DNA of 64,000 bases from Neptunitalea lumnitzerae. GTDB lineage: Bacteria; Bacteroidota; Bacteroidia; Flavobacteriales; Flavobacteriaceae. Where the stretch lies: contig NZ_BRVO01000001.1 in NCBI RefSeq assembly GCF_027924185.1, positions 620,001 through 684,000 of the forward strand, given 5' to 3'. Positions 8,918-18,064 of the stretch are shown one piece after another; position 1 is the first letter of the stretch; every line of letters starts with the position of its first letter. Both the position numbers and the translations under genes were made by a program. The notes below the pieces were generated by a model that was not told where the DNA came from, searched no databases, and was given only the letters and a program-made list of their open reading frames with translations.

Positions 8918-10750
8918 ATGTTAGTTTTAGCCGGAATTGTAATACTTGGAATTTTAGCACAATGGGTGGCATGGCGCCTAAAATTACCTGCTATTTTACC
9001 TTTAATTCTTATTGGGTTGGCTGTAGGGCCTTTATCTACCTTTTTCACCCCAGATGGAGAAAAATGGTTAGAGCCTATGTGGAATGGAAGGGACGGTCTT
9101 TTCCCAGGGGAACGCTTGTTTAATTTTGTATCACTTGCTATTAGTGTTATTTTATTTGAAGGTGGACTTACTCTTAAACGTTCAGAAATTTTAAATGTTG
9201 GCCCTGTAATTATTAAACTAATTACTATTGGTAGTATTATTACTTTTTTTGGTGCAGGTATCGCATCGCATTTTATTTTTGGTTTAAGTTGGCCTATTGC
9301 CTTCTTATTTGCATCACTAATTATTGTAACGGGTCCAACGGTAATTACGCCTATTTTGCGAAACATACCACTAAAGAAAGATGTATCTGCCGTGTTAAAA
9401 TGGGAAGGTATTTTAATTGACCCTATTGGTGCTTTGGTAGCCGTATTGGTATATGAATTTATTAGTGTAGATGCAGGAGGGGAGTTTACCCAAAAAGCCT
9501 TAGAAGAATTTGGTAAAATTGTTGTAATTGGTGGGTCTTTCGGATTTTCTGCGGCGTACTTATTGTATTTATTTATAAAGAAAAACTGGATACCACACTA
9601 CTTAATGAATGTGGTTACGCTATCTTCTGTACTTGGGGTGTTTGTGCTTTCAGATCAGTTTGCACATGAGTCTGGTTTATTGGCTGTAGTGGTTATGGGT
9701 ATGGTTTTGGGTAATATTAACTTACCCAACCTAAAAGACATACTTTACTTTAAAGAGTCTTTAAGTGTGCTGCTTATATCTATACTGTTTATACTGTTGG
9801 CAGCTAACATAAATATGGAAGATTTATACCTTATTTATAATTGGAATACCGTTATATTATTTGCTGTAATAGTATTTGCCATAAGGCCTATAGGGGTATT
9901 TTTAAGTACCATAGGTTCTAACCTTAAAACCAACGAAAAAATGTTTATTGGTTGGGTGGGTCCGCGTGGTATTGTAGCTGCTGGTATTGCATCGTTATTT
10001 GGTTTAAAATTAATGATGCAAGAAGAACCTGATGCCGAATACATTACTCCATTGGTATTTGTAATTGTATTGGGTACGGTATTGTTAAATGCAACTACTG
10101 CACGTTTATTTGCAAGAGTTTCGGGTGTGTTCTTAAAGAACTCTAATGGTATTGTTATTGTTGGGGCATCGCATGTATGCAGATTAATAGCTAAGTATTT
10201 AATTAAAAATGGTAGACATGTAGTGTTGGTAGATAGTAACCCAGATAATGTAGAGCGTGCCAATGAAATGGGAATAGATTCTACAGAGGTAAATATATTT
10301 ACAGACGATCTTACTGCTAATATTGAGTTTAACAATATTGGATATTTATTGGCTTTAACAGCTAGTGATGAGGTAAACAAGTATGCACTTAATAAGTTTC
10401 ATAAACATTTAGGAGAAAACGGGTCGTTCCGTTTAATTTCTTCAGAAGAAATAGGGCAGGAGGATTTACCTAAAGAACAAATATTTTCTCAGCACGATGA
10501 TTATATTAATTTAAGTGAGGTAGCCAGAGATTTCCCGAATATTATAGAATTGAATTTAGAGTCTAAAGAGCATTACATTAAAGAGGTTACCCGATTGAAT
10601 AAGGAGATTAAAACCATTCCGTTATTTATAAAAGACGATGAGGGTACATTGCATATTATAGCCGCGTTAGATGCTAACTTTAAAATAGAAGAGGGGTACC
10701 AATTAGTGTACTTAGGAAAACCTATGGAACTTCTAAACCCAGATAGTTAA
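8918..10750 (+). CDS. Cation:proton antiporter with TrkA-N domain
   Basis: 610 residues. Residues 1-400 hold about 12 membrane helices of the CPA fold, including ASLIIVTGPTVITPILRNI near the ion-binding centre and GWVGPRGIVAAGIASLFG, typical of NhaP/KefB-like carriers. After the membrane part comes a Rossmann nucleotide-binding TrkA-N/RCK domain (GIVIVGASHVCRLIAKYL, with VLVDSNPDN at the end of beta 2), then a TrkA-C-like tail. It exchanges Na+ or K+ for protons and is likely gated by NAD(H) or another nucleotide. The gene is divergent from the UspA-SulP unit. A terminator follows at 10781. Confidence 0.9.
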   Translation: MLVLAGIVILGILAQWVAWRLKLPAILPLILIGLAVGPLSTFFTPDGEKWLEPMWNGRDGLFPGERLFNFVSLAISVILFEGGLTLKRSEILNVGPVIIKLITIGSIITFFGAGIASHFIFGLSWPIAFLFASLIIVTGPTVITPILRNIPLKKDVSAVLKWEGILIDPIGALVAVLVYEFISVDAGGEFTQKALEEFGKIVVIGGSFGFSAAYLLYLFIKKNWIPHYLMNVVTLSSVLGVFVLSDQFAHESGLLAVVVMGMVLGNINLPNLKDILYFKESLSVLLISILFILLAANINMEDLYLIYNWNTVILFAVIVFAIRPIGVFLSTIGSNLKTNEKMFIGWVGPRGIVAAGIASLFGLKLMMQEEPDAEYITPLVFVIVLGTVLLNATTARLFARVSGVFLKNSNGIVIVGASHVCRLIAKYLIKNGRHVVLVDSNPDNVERANEMGIDSTEVNIFTDDLTANIEFNNIGYLLALTASDEVNKYALNKFHKHLGENGSFRLISSEEIGQEDLPKEQIFSQHDDYINLSEVARDFPNIIELNLESKEHYIKEVTRLNKEIKTIPLFIKDDEGTLHIIAALDANFKIEEGYQLVYLGKPMELLNPDS

Positions 10751-10780
10751 TTTATATTTTAACAAACTAAATATAAAATG

Positions 10781-10819
10781 AAAGCGCCTCTAAGAGTACT
10801 ATACTTTTAGAGGCGCTTT
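10781..10819 (+). terminator. Hairpin between convergent genes
   Basis: Stem aaagcgcctctaa (10781-10793) pairs perfectly with ttagaggcgcttt (10807-10819), 13-base loop. It sits between the antiporter (+) and poxB (-), both ending here, and can serve either strand. Confidence 0.8.
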
Positions 10820-10849
10820 ACAATTACCAAATTAAAAAAACATAAATTG

Positions 10850-12586
10850 TTATATAAGCTCTTTTAGATATTTCATATTTGATTTAGCCGATTCTATTAC
10901 CTCAGCAGTATCTCCGCTTAGCATTAGTTTACCCATACTTTCCGCAAAGCCTTTCATTTGTTCAAATGTTACTTTAGGAGGCATAGCCAAGGCATTTGGG
11001 TCGGTAAAAATATTTACCACCGCAGGCCCGTCATGTACAAACGCCATTTTTAGGGTATTTTCTACATCTTTAGGTTCGTGTGCGGTAAAGCTTTGAATAT
11101 TCATAGCTTCGGCAACTTTGGCAAAATCTGGGTTTACCATGTCGGTTTGCCAATCGGGTATACCAGCAACTTCCATTTCTAGTTTTACCATACCTAAGGT
11201 ACGGTTGTTGAAAATGATAATTTTTACAGGTATGTTATATTGGCTAATAGTCATAAGATCGCCTAACAGCATGGTAATACCACCATCACCACAAAGCGCC
11301 ACTACTTGTCGTTCTGGGTGCGATAGCCCTGCACCAATAGCCATAGGCATTGCATTAGCCATAGACCCGTGATTGAATGAACCGGTTAAATAACGGTTTG
11401 TTTTTCCTTTTAAATAACGTGCTGCCCATACAGCAGACATACCCGTATCTACAGTAAAAATAGCATCGTCACTAGCTAAGTTATCAATTAACGAAGCTAC
11501 ATATTCTGGGTGTATTTTTTCTTCTTTTCCTTTACCTTCTACATAACTCTGGTACTTCTCATTAATTTGGTTATGTAATTTCAACATATCATCTAAATAG
11601 TCACTTTCTTTTTTCTGATCTATTAGTGGCAGCAATACTTCCAATGTGTTTTTAATATCTCCACAATAACCATAATCTACTTTGGCACGTCTACCAATAT
11701 TTTCTGGTTTAATATCTATTTGAACAATGGTATTTTTTTCTGGCAGAAAATCGGAGTAGGGGAAGTCAGTTCCTAGTAATACTAAAAGGTCTGCCTCGTG
11801 CATGGCTTTAAAACCCGATTTATTTCCTAACAATCCATTAAGTCCAACTGCATATGGGTTGGTATCTTTATCATAGAAAATTTTACCTCTAAAGCTATAA
11901 CCAATTGGAGCGTTTAATAAGTGAGCTAATTTTAAAACCTCATCATAGGCATCTTTAGCGCCATACCCACAATATAGCATTACCTTTTTATTACTGTTTA
12001 TTACTTCTGCTAACTCTTTTAACTGGTCTGCTTTTGGTGTAATTAAGGCGGTGTTATAATAGTTTTTAGTAGAAGTAACAATATCTTCTGCTTTGGCAGA
12101 AGCCACATCGCCTGGGAGTCCAACAACTGCTACCCCTTTAAGTTGAATTGCATGTTGAATAGCAGCTTGAACCCCTGTAACGGCCTGTTTGGGAGTGTTG
12201 GCCATAAAACAGTATTTGCTACAATCGTCAAACAGCTTTGTAACATTGGTTTCTTGAAAATTATCGGTTCCTAATTTGTGTGTAGCTACTGTAGAAGCAA
12301 TGGCAATTACCGGGTTGCCCGAGCGGTTAGCATCATACAACCCATTAATTAAGTGTACGTGCCCTGGGCCACTACTACCCATACAGCAACCAATACCGTT
12401 AAGTTCGGCATCCATAGAAGCAGCATAAGCACCGGCTTCTTCATGCCTTACGTGTATCCATTGGATAGAGCCCTCTCTTCTTACCGCATCATTTACAGGG
12501 TTTAAACTATCGCCGGTTACTGCATAAATTCTTTTTATTCCGGCATCTACTAACATTTCTACTAGTTTGTCTGCTACACTTTTCAT
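10850..12586 (-). CDS. poxB: Pyruvate oxidase / pyruvate dehydrogenase (quinone)
   Basis: 578 residues, collinear with E. coli PoxB (572). The N-terminal ThDP-pyrimidine domain has the catalytic glutamate in HVRHEEAGAYAA and the run FQETNVTKLFDDCSKYC. A central FAD-binding domain follows. The C-terminal ThDP-pyrophosphate domain carries the GDGG...NN pattern (CGDGGITMLLGDL ... FNNRTLG). The tail from PPKVTFEQMKGF to EVIESAKSN matches the PoxB C-terminal membrane-binding peptide. It should oxidise pyruvate to acetate and CO2, passing electrons to the quinone pool at the inner membrane. Alternative: another ThDP acetolactate-type enzyme, but the PoxB-like tail argues against this. Confidence 0.9.
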   Translation of the reverse strand: MKSVADKLVEMLVDAGIKRIYAVTGDSLNPVNDAVRREGSIQWIHVRHEEAGAYAASMDAELNGIGCCMGSSGPGHVHLINGLYDANRSGNPVIAIASTVATHKLGTDNFQETNVTKLFDDCSKYCFMANTPKQAVTGVQAAIQHAIQLKGVAVVGLPGDVASAKAEDIVTSTKNYYNTALITPKADQLKELAEVINSNKKVMLYCGYGAKDAYDEVLKLAHLLNAPIGYSFRGKIFYDKDTNPYAVGLNGLLGNKSGFKAMHEADLLVLLGTDFPYSDFLPEKNTIVQIDIKPENIGRRAKVDYGYCGDIKNTLEVLLPLIDQKKESDYLDDMLKLHNQINEKYQSYVEGKGKEEKIHPEYVASLIDNLASDDAIFTVDTGMSAVWAARYLKGKTNRYLTGSFNHGSMANAMPMAIGAGLSHPERQVVALCGDGGITMLLGDLMTISQYNIPVKIIIFNNRTLGMVKLEMEVAGIPDWQTDMVNPDFAKVAEAMNIQSFTAHEPKDVENTLKMAFVHDGPAVVNIFTDPNALAMPPKVTFEQMKGFAESMGKLMLSGDTAEVIESAKSNMKYLKELI

Positions 12587-12775
12587 GTTTCTTTATTTTT
12601 TATTTAGTACCCTAGATGCCTACGGAAGCAGGCAACTAGAAATTCAAATTTTATGTATATAAGTACTTCATCATATCCTGATGAAAAATCCTATATAAAG
12701 GTACCCAATAGGTATGGTAGTTGCTGTTAACAGACTGGTAATACTTACCTTATAAGTGCTAAGGTTATTATAAAA

Positions 12776-13063
12776 TTATGCGTGTAATTTGTTCCGTAAG
12801 GTAATTACCTCTTTTTGCAGGCTGTCTATTTGTTTAAGTAAATGCTGTATAGCATCTATACCCTCCATGTTAATGTTGAGGTCGTAGTGCAAGCGCATCA
12901 TACGTTCTACATCTTGCAAGTGTTTTTCGGCTATAAAAGCCTCATTGTTTTTATTAATAATAATTTCTACAAAATCATATTTAGCCAAGCTGTGTATAAA
13001 TGTAGGCTCTATACAATGCGATTTACAAAAAGTAGTAACCGATATTAACTGTTCTGTTTTCAT
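12776..13063 (-). CDS. cbpM: Chaperone modulator CbpM-like
   Basis: 95 residues. An N-terminal MerR-like helix-turn-helix region (about 1-60; [20 protein letters not shown], then [26 protein letters not shown]) is followed by a short coiled coil ([16 protein letters not shown]). This is the CbpM pattern; CbpM binds the J domain of CbpA and restrains it. The gene overlaps the end of cbpA by 4 bases (ATGA), the usual coupling for this pair. Confidence 0.88.
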   Translation of the reverse strand: MKTEQLISVTTFCKSHCIEPTFIHSLAKYDFVEIIINKNNEAFIAEKHLQDVERMMRLHYDLNINMEGIDAIQHLLKQIDSLQKEVITLRNKLHA

Positions 13064-13989
13064 GCTCTTAGTTTTTGTAGTTGGGCAAATAGTTCTTTTT
13101 CTTCATGGGTAAGGTTTTGTGGCATTTGTACTTTAAAGGTCACGTACAAGTCGCCAAACTTACCTTCTTGCTTGTATACAGGGAAACCCTTACCTTTTAG
13201 TTTTACCTTGGTATCGTTTTGGGTTTCGGGTTGTAAGGTTAGCTTGGCTTTACCATCAAAAGTATCAATAGTAATGCTACCTCCTAATAACGCCGTGTAC
13301 AGGTCTACGGGTACGGTAGTGTACAAATCGTTTCCGTCTCTTTTAAACTGGGTAGGGTTGGTAATATCAAAGGTTATGTACAAATCTCCCTTAGGGCCAC
13401 CATTCGCACTTTCTCCGCCATGTCCTTTAATTTTAATGGTTTGTCCGTTTTCAACTCCAGCCGGAATGGTTAACCGTATATTTTTACCATTTACGGTAAG
13501 GGTACGCTTATGGGTGGTATATACATCGTGCAAACTAAGTTGTAGGGTAGCGTTAAAGTCTTGCCCACGGTAGCGCTGTTGTTGTCGGCTACTGCGTCTA
13601 TTACCAAATACCTGTTCAAAGAAATCAGAAAAATCATCATCGTTACCAGAGGTATAGGTGTATTGCTGGTGTGCGCCACCGCCAAAACCACCAAAGCCAC
13701 CAAAATCTTGCTGTGATTGTTGCTGACGCTGTTGTTGGCGTTGCGCTTCTTCATAGGCTTCGGCATGCTCCCAATGCTCACCATACTGATCGTATTTTTT
13801 ACGTTTTTCAGGGTCACTAAGTACTTCATTGGCTTCATTAAGTTGTTGAAATTTTTTATGAGCCTCCGAATCATTAGGATTCAAATCTGGGTGGTATTTA
13901 CGAGCTAGCTTACGGTATGCTTTTTTAATCTCGTCGGCAGAAGCCCCTTTTTGTAACCCGAGCGTTTGATAGTAGTCTATAAATTCCAT
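13060..13989 (-). CDS. cbpA: DnaJ-class co-chaperone CbpA
   Basis: 309 residues. J domain at 1-70 with the HPD motif in [10 protein letters not shown], a Q/G-rich linker (about 85-135, QRQQQRQQQ then GGFGGFGGG), and two DnaJ C-terminal beta domains (about 140-305). There is no Cys-rich zinc-finger domain, so it is CbpA-type rather than DnaJ. It stimulates DnaK and delivers substrates. Bases just upstream include a purine-rich GAGGAG before the ATG, stronger than usual for this phylum. First gene of a two-gene operon with cbpM. Confidence 0.93.
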   Translation of the reverse strand: MEFIDYYQTLGLQKGASADEIKKAYRKLARKYHPDLNPNDSEAHKKFQQLNEANEVLSDPEKRKKYDQYGEHWEHAEAYEEAQRQQQRQQQSQQDFGGFGGFGGGAHQQYTYTSGNDDDFSDFFEQVFGNRRSSRQQQRYRGQDFNATLQLSLHDVYTTHKRTLTVNGKNIRLTIPAGVENGQTIKIKGHGGESANGGPKGDLYITFDITNPTQFKRDGNDLYTTVPVDLYTALLGGSITIDTFDGKAKLTLQPETQNDTKVKLKGKGFPVYKQEGKFGDLYVTFKVQMPQNLTHEEKELFAQLQKLRA

Positions 13990-14123
13990 AACTCCTCAAG
14001 TTTTTATTTCTAAGTTACGGAGATTTCAGGGTTTTGTTACCTAAAGAAATATTAAAATGTGGGGAGGGGTTTTTATGGGAGATAGTTAAATATTGATTAT
14101 TTTTATCCTGTAAAGGGTATACT

Positions 14124-14507
14124 ATGAAATCTGAATTAAAATATATTGAGCTTAAAAGTGGATATGGTGATTGCGGACCTGCCTGGATTGGTATGGTAAC
14201 TTTTTCTAAATCGGGTAAAACAGTTTACTTTAACGGAAAGGCTTTGAAAAGCTTGAATGGTATGGGAATATCGGGTAATTATTATGATATAGAAACAAGG
14301 GAAGAATACTGGGTTTCTGGAGTTAAGAAGGATGGGTCTGATAGACATTGGGCCGGAGGTGGAAGCATATTTATTGATAAGGAAGTTGTTGATTTATACT
14401 TGAGTAAAGTAGGTTTCGATAGTCTTGATAAGAATAAATATGAATTAATAGATATCTTACCTACTGATAAAGATAAGTTTACCAGATTAGAGAATGAAAG
14501 GAATTAA
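14124..14507 (+). CDS. Conserved hypothetical protein
   Basis: 127 residues, cytosolic, no signal peptide. Notable motifs are the opening YIELKSGYGDCGPAWIG, then KSGKTVYFNGKAL and DIETREEYWVSGVKKDGSDR. I recognise this as a small widespread family of unknown function. From memory, relatives sometimes carry the name 1-deoxy-D-xylulose-5-phosphate synthase, which cannot be right because nothing of that 600-residue enzyme is here. It opens the AT-rich islet between cbpA and the cytochrome peroxidase gene. Confidence 0.8.
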   Translation: MKSELKYIELKSGYGDCGPAWIGMVTFSKSGKTVYFNGKALKSLNGMGISGNYYDIETREEYWVSGVKKDGSDRHWAGGGSIFIDKEVVDLYLSKVGFDSLDKNKYELIDILPTDKDKFTRLENERN

Positions 14508-14529
14508 CTATTGTGTTTTTAAGAAATTA

Positions 14530-14622
14530 ATGAACAGACGATACCTCTTTATATTTGCATTACTATTGATTTCCTGTTTGGAAACCATCATTTCTAAATT
14601 TAGAAGGAGTTATATTAAATAA
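14530..14622 (+). CDS. Possible 30-residue membrane or lipoprotein peptide
   Basis: A short frame from ATG 14530 to TAA 14622. It encodes a basic start (MNRRY), a hydrophobic stretch LFIFALLLIS with a lipobox-like LLISC, and a basic tail. It could be a small lipoprotein, a leader peptide, or the remains of a longer gene. It lies 12 bases before the next membrane-protein frame. Coding status unproven. Confidence 0.3.
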   Translation: MNRRYLFIFALLLISCLETIISKFRRSYIK

Positions 14623-14634
14623 ATATTTAAAGAT

Positions 14635-14889
14635 TTGATTAACAATAAGAAAATTTTGATTTCTATTTTACTAAATTCATTAATACTAATAGGGGCAGGT
14701 TATGGTTTGGGAATATTAGTATTATTAGATTTTATAAGTATAAATATTTTTCTAAAGGAAGATTTTAATTTTCATTTGGATGAGACTTATGATAGTAGAT
14801 TGATCGCAACAGGATTAATAGCTTTTTTAGGAAAATTAATTCTTTTGTTAAGTATGCTGATGACAAATTTTTATTTAAAAAATGGATAG
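14635..14889 (+). pseudogene. Small membrane protein, probably frameshifted
   Basis: 84 residues from a TTG codon, with two membrane segments (about 7-30 and 58-80), ending at a stop just after a run of six A's at 14877-14882. In the +1 frame the sequence continues without a break into another hydrophobic segment, WIANLGFLMLIASFMIL, then TSGDWGYNRLF, as a longer membrane protein would. So the gene is either disrupted in the homopolymer or there is a base error. Function unknown. The TTG start is the only reasonable one downstream of the in-frame stop at 14620. Confidence 0.5.
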
Positions 14890-14960
14890 CCAATCTTGGG
14901 TTTTTAATGTTAATAGCATCATTTATGATATTAACATCAGGTGACTGGGGTTATAATAGA

Positions 14961-15833
14961 CTATTTATGTGTAACATTTTTCAAAGCATCTTCAATAATA
15001 GAATAAATAACATAAGGGAATTTTCGCTTATTGATATCGAACTTTTTATTTTTAAATTTATCTGTATAAGTATTTGATAGATTTACATCTTCCAATTTTT
15101 CTCTAAGTTTCGCATAGTATCCTTCCAGTTCAATTAAAATTTTTTTATGTGTTGACTTTTGAGATTCAAAACGTTCGAGCATTTTTTCTGGTTTAGAGAA
15201 GTCTATTTTAGATTCATCATGTCTAAGAATGAATGCAGAAACAATTTTTATATAATCTAATAGAGATATTTTACCCGCGTTCCTACCTTTTTCTTTTGTT
15301 TTAGCTTTATATTTATTACCAAACAAAAAAATTAGCCAATAATTAAATGTTCTAGGGTCTGGATAACCCAATTCTTTCCGTGTTTGAGATAAACTAAATG
15401 TATTAATTTTGTGGATATAGCTGATTATTTCATTTTTCGAATCTTCTGAAATATCAAGTATTTCTTCAAAAGCAGGTTTCATATAATTTTCATAATCATG
15501 AAGCATTTTAGGAGCAATTTTTTTAAAACTTAATGAAGATTCAGATGCTTTAAAATCACTCATACGTTTTAATAAATCTTTACAACCGGTAGACTCTGAA
15601 AAAATCTCGATTATGACTTTCCAATAGTTATAATAAAAATCTTTTTTTAATTTTTCTGTAACAGCAGCTTGCAAATCATCATCATTATCATGACTGTTTA
15701 CTAAATCTTCAAAAACTTTTTCAGCTTCTTCACGACTGCCATATTTTTTTATATAAAAATTCTCTATGATGCTAAAAGTTGTATCAGAGGTAATGCCAAG
15801 TATTTCATTTATTTTTAAATCTTCTAATTTCAT
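14961..15833 (-). CDS. Hypothetical protein, unknown family
   Basis: 290 residues, lysine-rich, soluble, no signal peptide. It is predicted to be almost all helical. One stretch, SLSQTRKELGYPDPRTFNYW (about 165-185), has the spacing of a helix-turn-helix, and a K/R-rich patch (KYKAKTKEKGRNAGK) follows it. I do not recognise the family. The gene has an ATG start and a hairpin close upstream. It sits in the islet of orphan genes and converges on the broken membrane-protein gene. A DNA-binding or mobile-accessory role is possible but only a guess. Confidence 0.75.
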   Translation of the reverse strand: MKLEDLKINEILGITSDTTFSIIENFYIKKYGSREEAEKVFEDLVNSHDNDDDLQAAVTEKLKKDFYYNYWKVIIEIFSESTGCKDLLKRMSDFKASESSLSFKKIAPKMLHDYENYMKPAFEEILDISEDSKNEIISYIHKINTFSLSQTRKELGYPDPRTFNYWLIFLFGNKYKAKTKEKGRNAGKISLLDYIKIVSAFILRHDESKIDFSKPEKMLERFESQKSTHKKILIELEGYYAKLREKLEDVNLSNTYTDKFKNKKFDINKRKFPYVIYSIIEDALKNVTHK

Positions 15834-15838
15834 AATAT

Positions 15839-15873
15839 AAAAATAGCAATGTATAAAAACACTGCTATTTTTA
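15839..15873 (-). terminator. Hairpin after the 37-residue gene
   Basis: aaaaatagcaatg pairs, with one mismatch, with cactgctattttt. The T-run follows on the minus strand. It lies between the stop of the small gene at 15894 and the start of the 290-residue gene, so it likely ends the small transcript. Confidence 0.6.
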
Positions 15874-15893
15874 AAAGAATTAATGATACGTAA

Positions 15894-16007
15894 TTAATTT
15901 TCTTCTCTTGAATGCCAATATTCATCATTATTAGGATTCATTTGGTTTGCGTGATTATCCAAATCAGCTTGAGTTGGATAATCTTTTTTAAATATTAATT
16001 TTTTCAT
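15894..16007 (-). CDS. Small protein of 37 residues
   Basis: An uninterrupted frame from ATG (16005-16007) to TAA (15894-15896). It starts MKKLIFKKDYPTQ and ends EYWHSREEN: hydrophilic, acidic C-terminus, Asn-rich middle (NHANQMNPNN). The balanced composition and the hairpin directly downstream at 15839-15873 support a real gene. I have an impression of similar short proteins ending in a PNN-x-x-YW motif in other Bacteroidetes, but could not check. Function unknown. Confidence 0.55.
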   Translation of the reverse strand: MKKLIFKKDYPTQADLDNHANQMNPNNDEYWHSREEN

Positions 16008-16109
16008 TAGTAAAACGTTTAAAATTTATATGGCGTAAATGTACTATGAGTTTCTAGTGAAATTTTTTAATTAATACACGATTAGATATTTTTATTAGTT
16101 AAAGTATAA

Positions 16110-16143
16110 AAAAAAACCAACCCCCGTAAAGGAGTTGGTTTCT
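16110..16143 (-). terminator. Rho-independent terminator
   Basis: On the minus strand a stem of aaccaactcc against ggggttggtt (one G-T pair) is followed by a run of T's. It lies 21 bases past the stop of the cytochrome peroxidase-like gene. Confidence 0.85.
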
Positions 16144-16163
16144 TCAAAGTGTTTGTGTTTGTT

Positions 16164-17987
16164 TTAGTGTGTACCTTCTACATTTGTATCGGTAAGTGTT
16201 TTCATAAAAGCAACTAGTGCTTTTTGCTCCGTTTCCGTAAGCTCTAAATTATCAAACGGTAGGGTTTGGTAGGGTAGGTCAAAACCTAGTCCGCCACCGC
16301 CACCTTTATTATAAAAGTCTACAACTTGTTCTAAAGTGGTGTACACGCCGTTGTGCATATAGGGTGCAGTTTGTGCTGCATTACGTACTGTTGGGGTTTT
16401 AAACATGCCTTTGTGCAAGTCTACCTTATAGTACCAATAAAAGCCAGTATCGTCATCCAATTCTGTGTTATCAGCTGTTTCTGGTACACCAATTACTTCT
16501 TTTTCGCTGTTGTTAAAAAATGGAGGTACGGTACCATTGGTAAGCGGAATAAAGTGGCAAGTAGCACACAATGCTTTACCAGCAAATAAGTTAAAGCCTA
16601 ACTGCTCCTCTGGTGTAAAGGTATTTTCTTCTCCACGTATGTTACGGTCAAACTTAGCATTAAACCCATTTAATGTGCTCATGTATGCCGAAAGTGCTTT
16701 AATAACAACTGTGTTTCTGCTAGGTATTTTACCATATGCATTTTCAAACATTTTAATATAGGTAGTATCTTCTAAAATAGCATCCGAAAACTGGTGCACA
16801 TCGGTATCAAATTCATCTTTGTTGTTAAAAACAGAAGTTATTTGGTCGGCAATAGTTTCTGATCTTCCATCTAAAAAGTAACTCTTTTGAAAAATAGAAT
16901 TGATAAGCGTAGGTGCATTTCTTTGCAGTTTTTGTCCTTTGTTACCCTGGGAAATAGCCCTACCATCGGTATATGCCTTTTCAGGGTCGTGACAGGTAAT
17001 ACAGCTCATATTTTTTGTGGAAGATAGATTTTCATCGTAGAAAAGTTTCTTACCTAATGCTATTTGTTGGTTGGTTGGTTTGCTGTTGTTAGGTGGTAAA
17101 AAATAAGCGGTATTAAAACTATTGTTTTCAAAAAACGTAGGCGCATCAAAATTGAACGGATACGCTAAGCTACCCTCCCATAAGTTGCTGGTTTTACGTA
17201 TAGCCACCCAATTACGTGTAATAGGGTTCATATAATCTCTAATAAACGTATAGCGGTCAAACCCAGCAAAGTTGGTATGGTTTTGTAAATAGGCTACGGC
17301 CTTTTTAATGTTGTTATTAAAACTGTTGTGAAGTGCGTTGTCTTTTTCTGTAATTACAGGAGCCAATGTTTCACCATACAATTGTTGTAATGATAGCAAA
17401 GAAACCTCAGCTTCGTGCAAGCCAATGTTGCTTACAGGGGTATCAAACCCGGTAATAGAAAATGAAATAATACGCAGTAATTGTTGGTGCGTAGCTACAA
17501 AAAAACGCTTGGGAGTAAGCTCTCTTTTTACAATGTTTTTACGAAGTACATTTAACAACCCTATGGTCATTTCTACTTCGGTGGTAAAAACGTCTGGTGC
17601 GGTTTCACCCTCGTAAACACCTTCTTCTATTTTTTGCAACCCAATAGGTGCCATTACACGGTTGTTATCGTCTTTAAAAACAGGTAGGGCAGGACCATTT
17701 GCTTGGTGACCCACCTCTGGGTTTAAATAAGATGCAAAGGGCTCTGCTTTTTTAAAGTATAAACGCGCTTCTGTAAACAGTTGTTTGCTGTTTTGGTGAG
17801 CTGCGCCTACAGCTTTTAAAGCATTTAATTTTACCATAGCACTGTCTAAATTCTGTAGGTAGTAGGCATGCGCATTTTCCCAACCAGTTTTGGCTACAGT
17901 AGTTTCATATTCCGGGGTTTGTTTTTTACATCCGGTGATGAGTGTAAGGGCAATAAGTGCAAATAATAGGGTACTTTTAGTTTTCAT
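16164..17987 (-). CDS. Di-heme cytochrome c peroxidase-like lipoprotein
   Basis: 607 residues. Lipobox LITGC (Cys about 20) marks it as a lipoprotein. An N-terminal part of about 270 residues has no heme motif and is unlike plain CcpA. The C-terminal 300 residues are a CcpA/MauG-type domain with two heme-c sites: CITCH (about 329-333) and CATCH (about 475). The region between contains the family run KLQRNAPTLINSIFQKSYFLDGR, in pieces. It would reduce peroxide or oxidise a partner in the periplasm. It is downstream of the PhoX-like gene, 77 bases apart, and likely in the same transcript. Confidence 0.87.
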   Translation of the reverse strand: MKTKSTLLFALIALTLITGCKKQTPEYETTVAKTGWENAHAYYLQNLDSAMVKLNALKAVGAAHQNSKQLFTEARLYFKKAEPFASYLNPEVGHQANGPALPVFKDDNNRVMAPIGLQKIEEGVYEGETAPDVFTTEVEMTIGLLNVLRKNIVKRELTPKRFFVATHQQLLRIISFSITGFDTPVSNIGLHEAEVSLLSLQQLYGETLAPVITEKDNALHNSFNNNIKKAVAYLQNHTNFAGFDRYTFIRDYMNPITRNWVAIRKTSNLWEGSLAYPFNFDAPTFFENNSFNTAYFLPPNNSKPTNQQIALGKKLFYDENLSSTKNMSCITCHDPEKAYTDGRAISQGNKGQKLQRNAPTLINSIFQKSYFLDGRSETIADQITSVFNNKDEFDTDVHQFSDAILEDTTYIKMFENAYGKIPSRNTVVIKALSAYMSTLNGFNAKFDRNIRGEENTFTPEEQLGFNLFAGKALCATCHFIPLTNGTVPPFFNNSEKEVIGVPETADNTELDDDTGFYWYYKVDLHKGMFKTPTVRNAAQTAPYMHNGVYTTLEQVVDFYNKGGGGGLGFDLPYQTLPFDNLELTETEQKALVAFMKTLTDTNVEGTH

Positions 17988-18064
17988 ACCAAGAGCGTTT
18001 TAAAAAAATAAGATACCCCTGCACAGGAAATGCAGAGGTATACTTTTTATGGAAAGTCTATACC

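Noticed and set aside
8833-9366. A 177-codon minus-strand frame
   Set aside because: Almost entirely antisense to the antiporter gene, whose membrane-protein frame is clearly real.
12587-12775. Short dyads (ttcatca/tgatgaa and ggtaa/ttacc) between poxB and cbpM
   Set aside because: Arms of 5-7 bases without T-runs; too weak to call terminators or operators.
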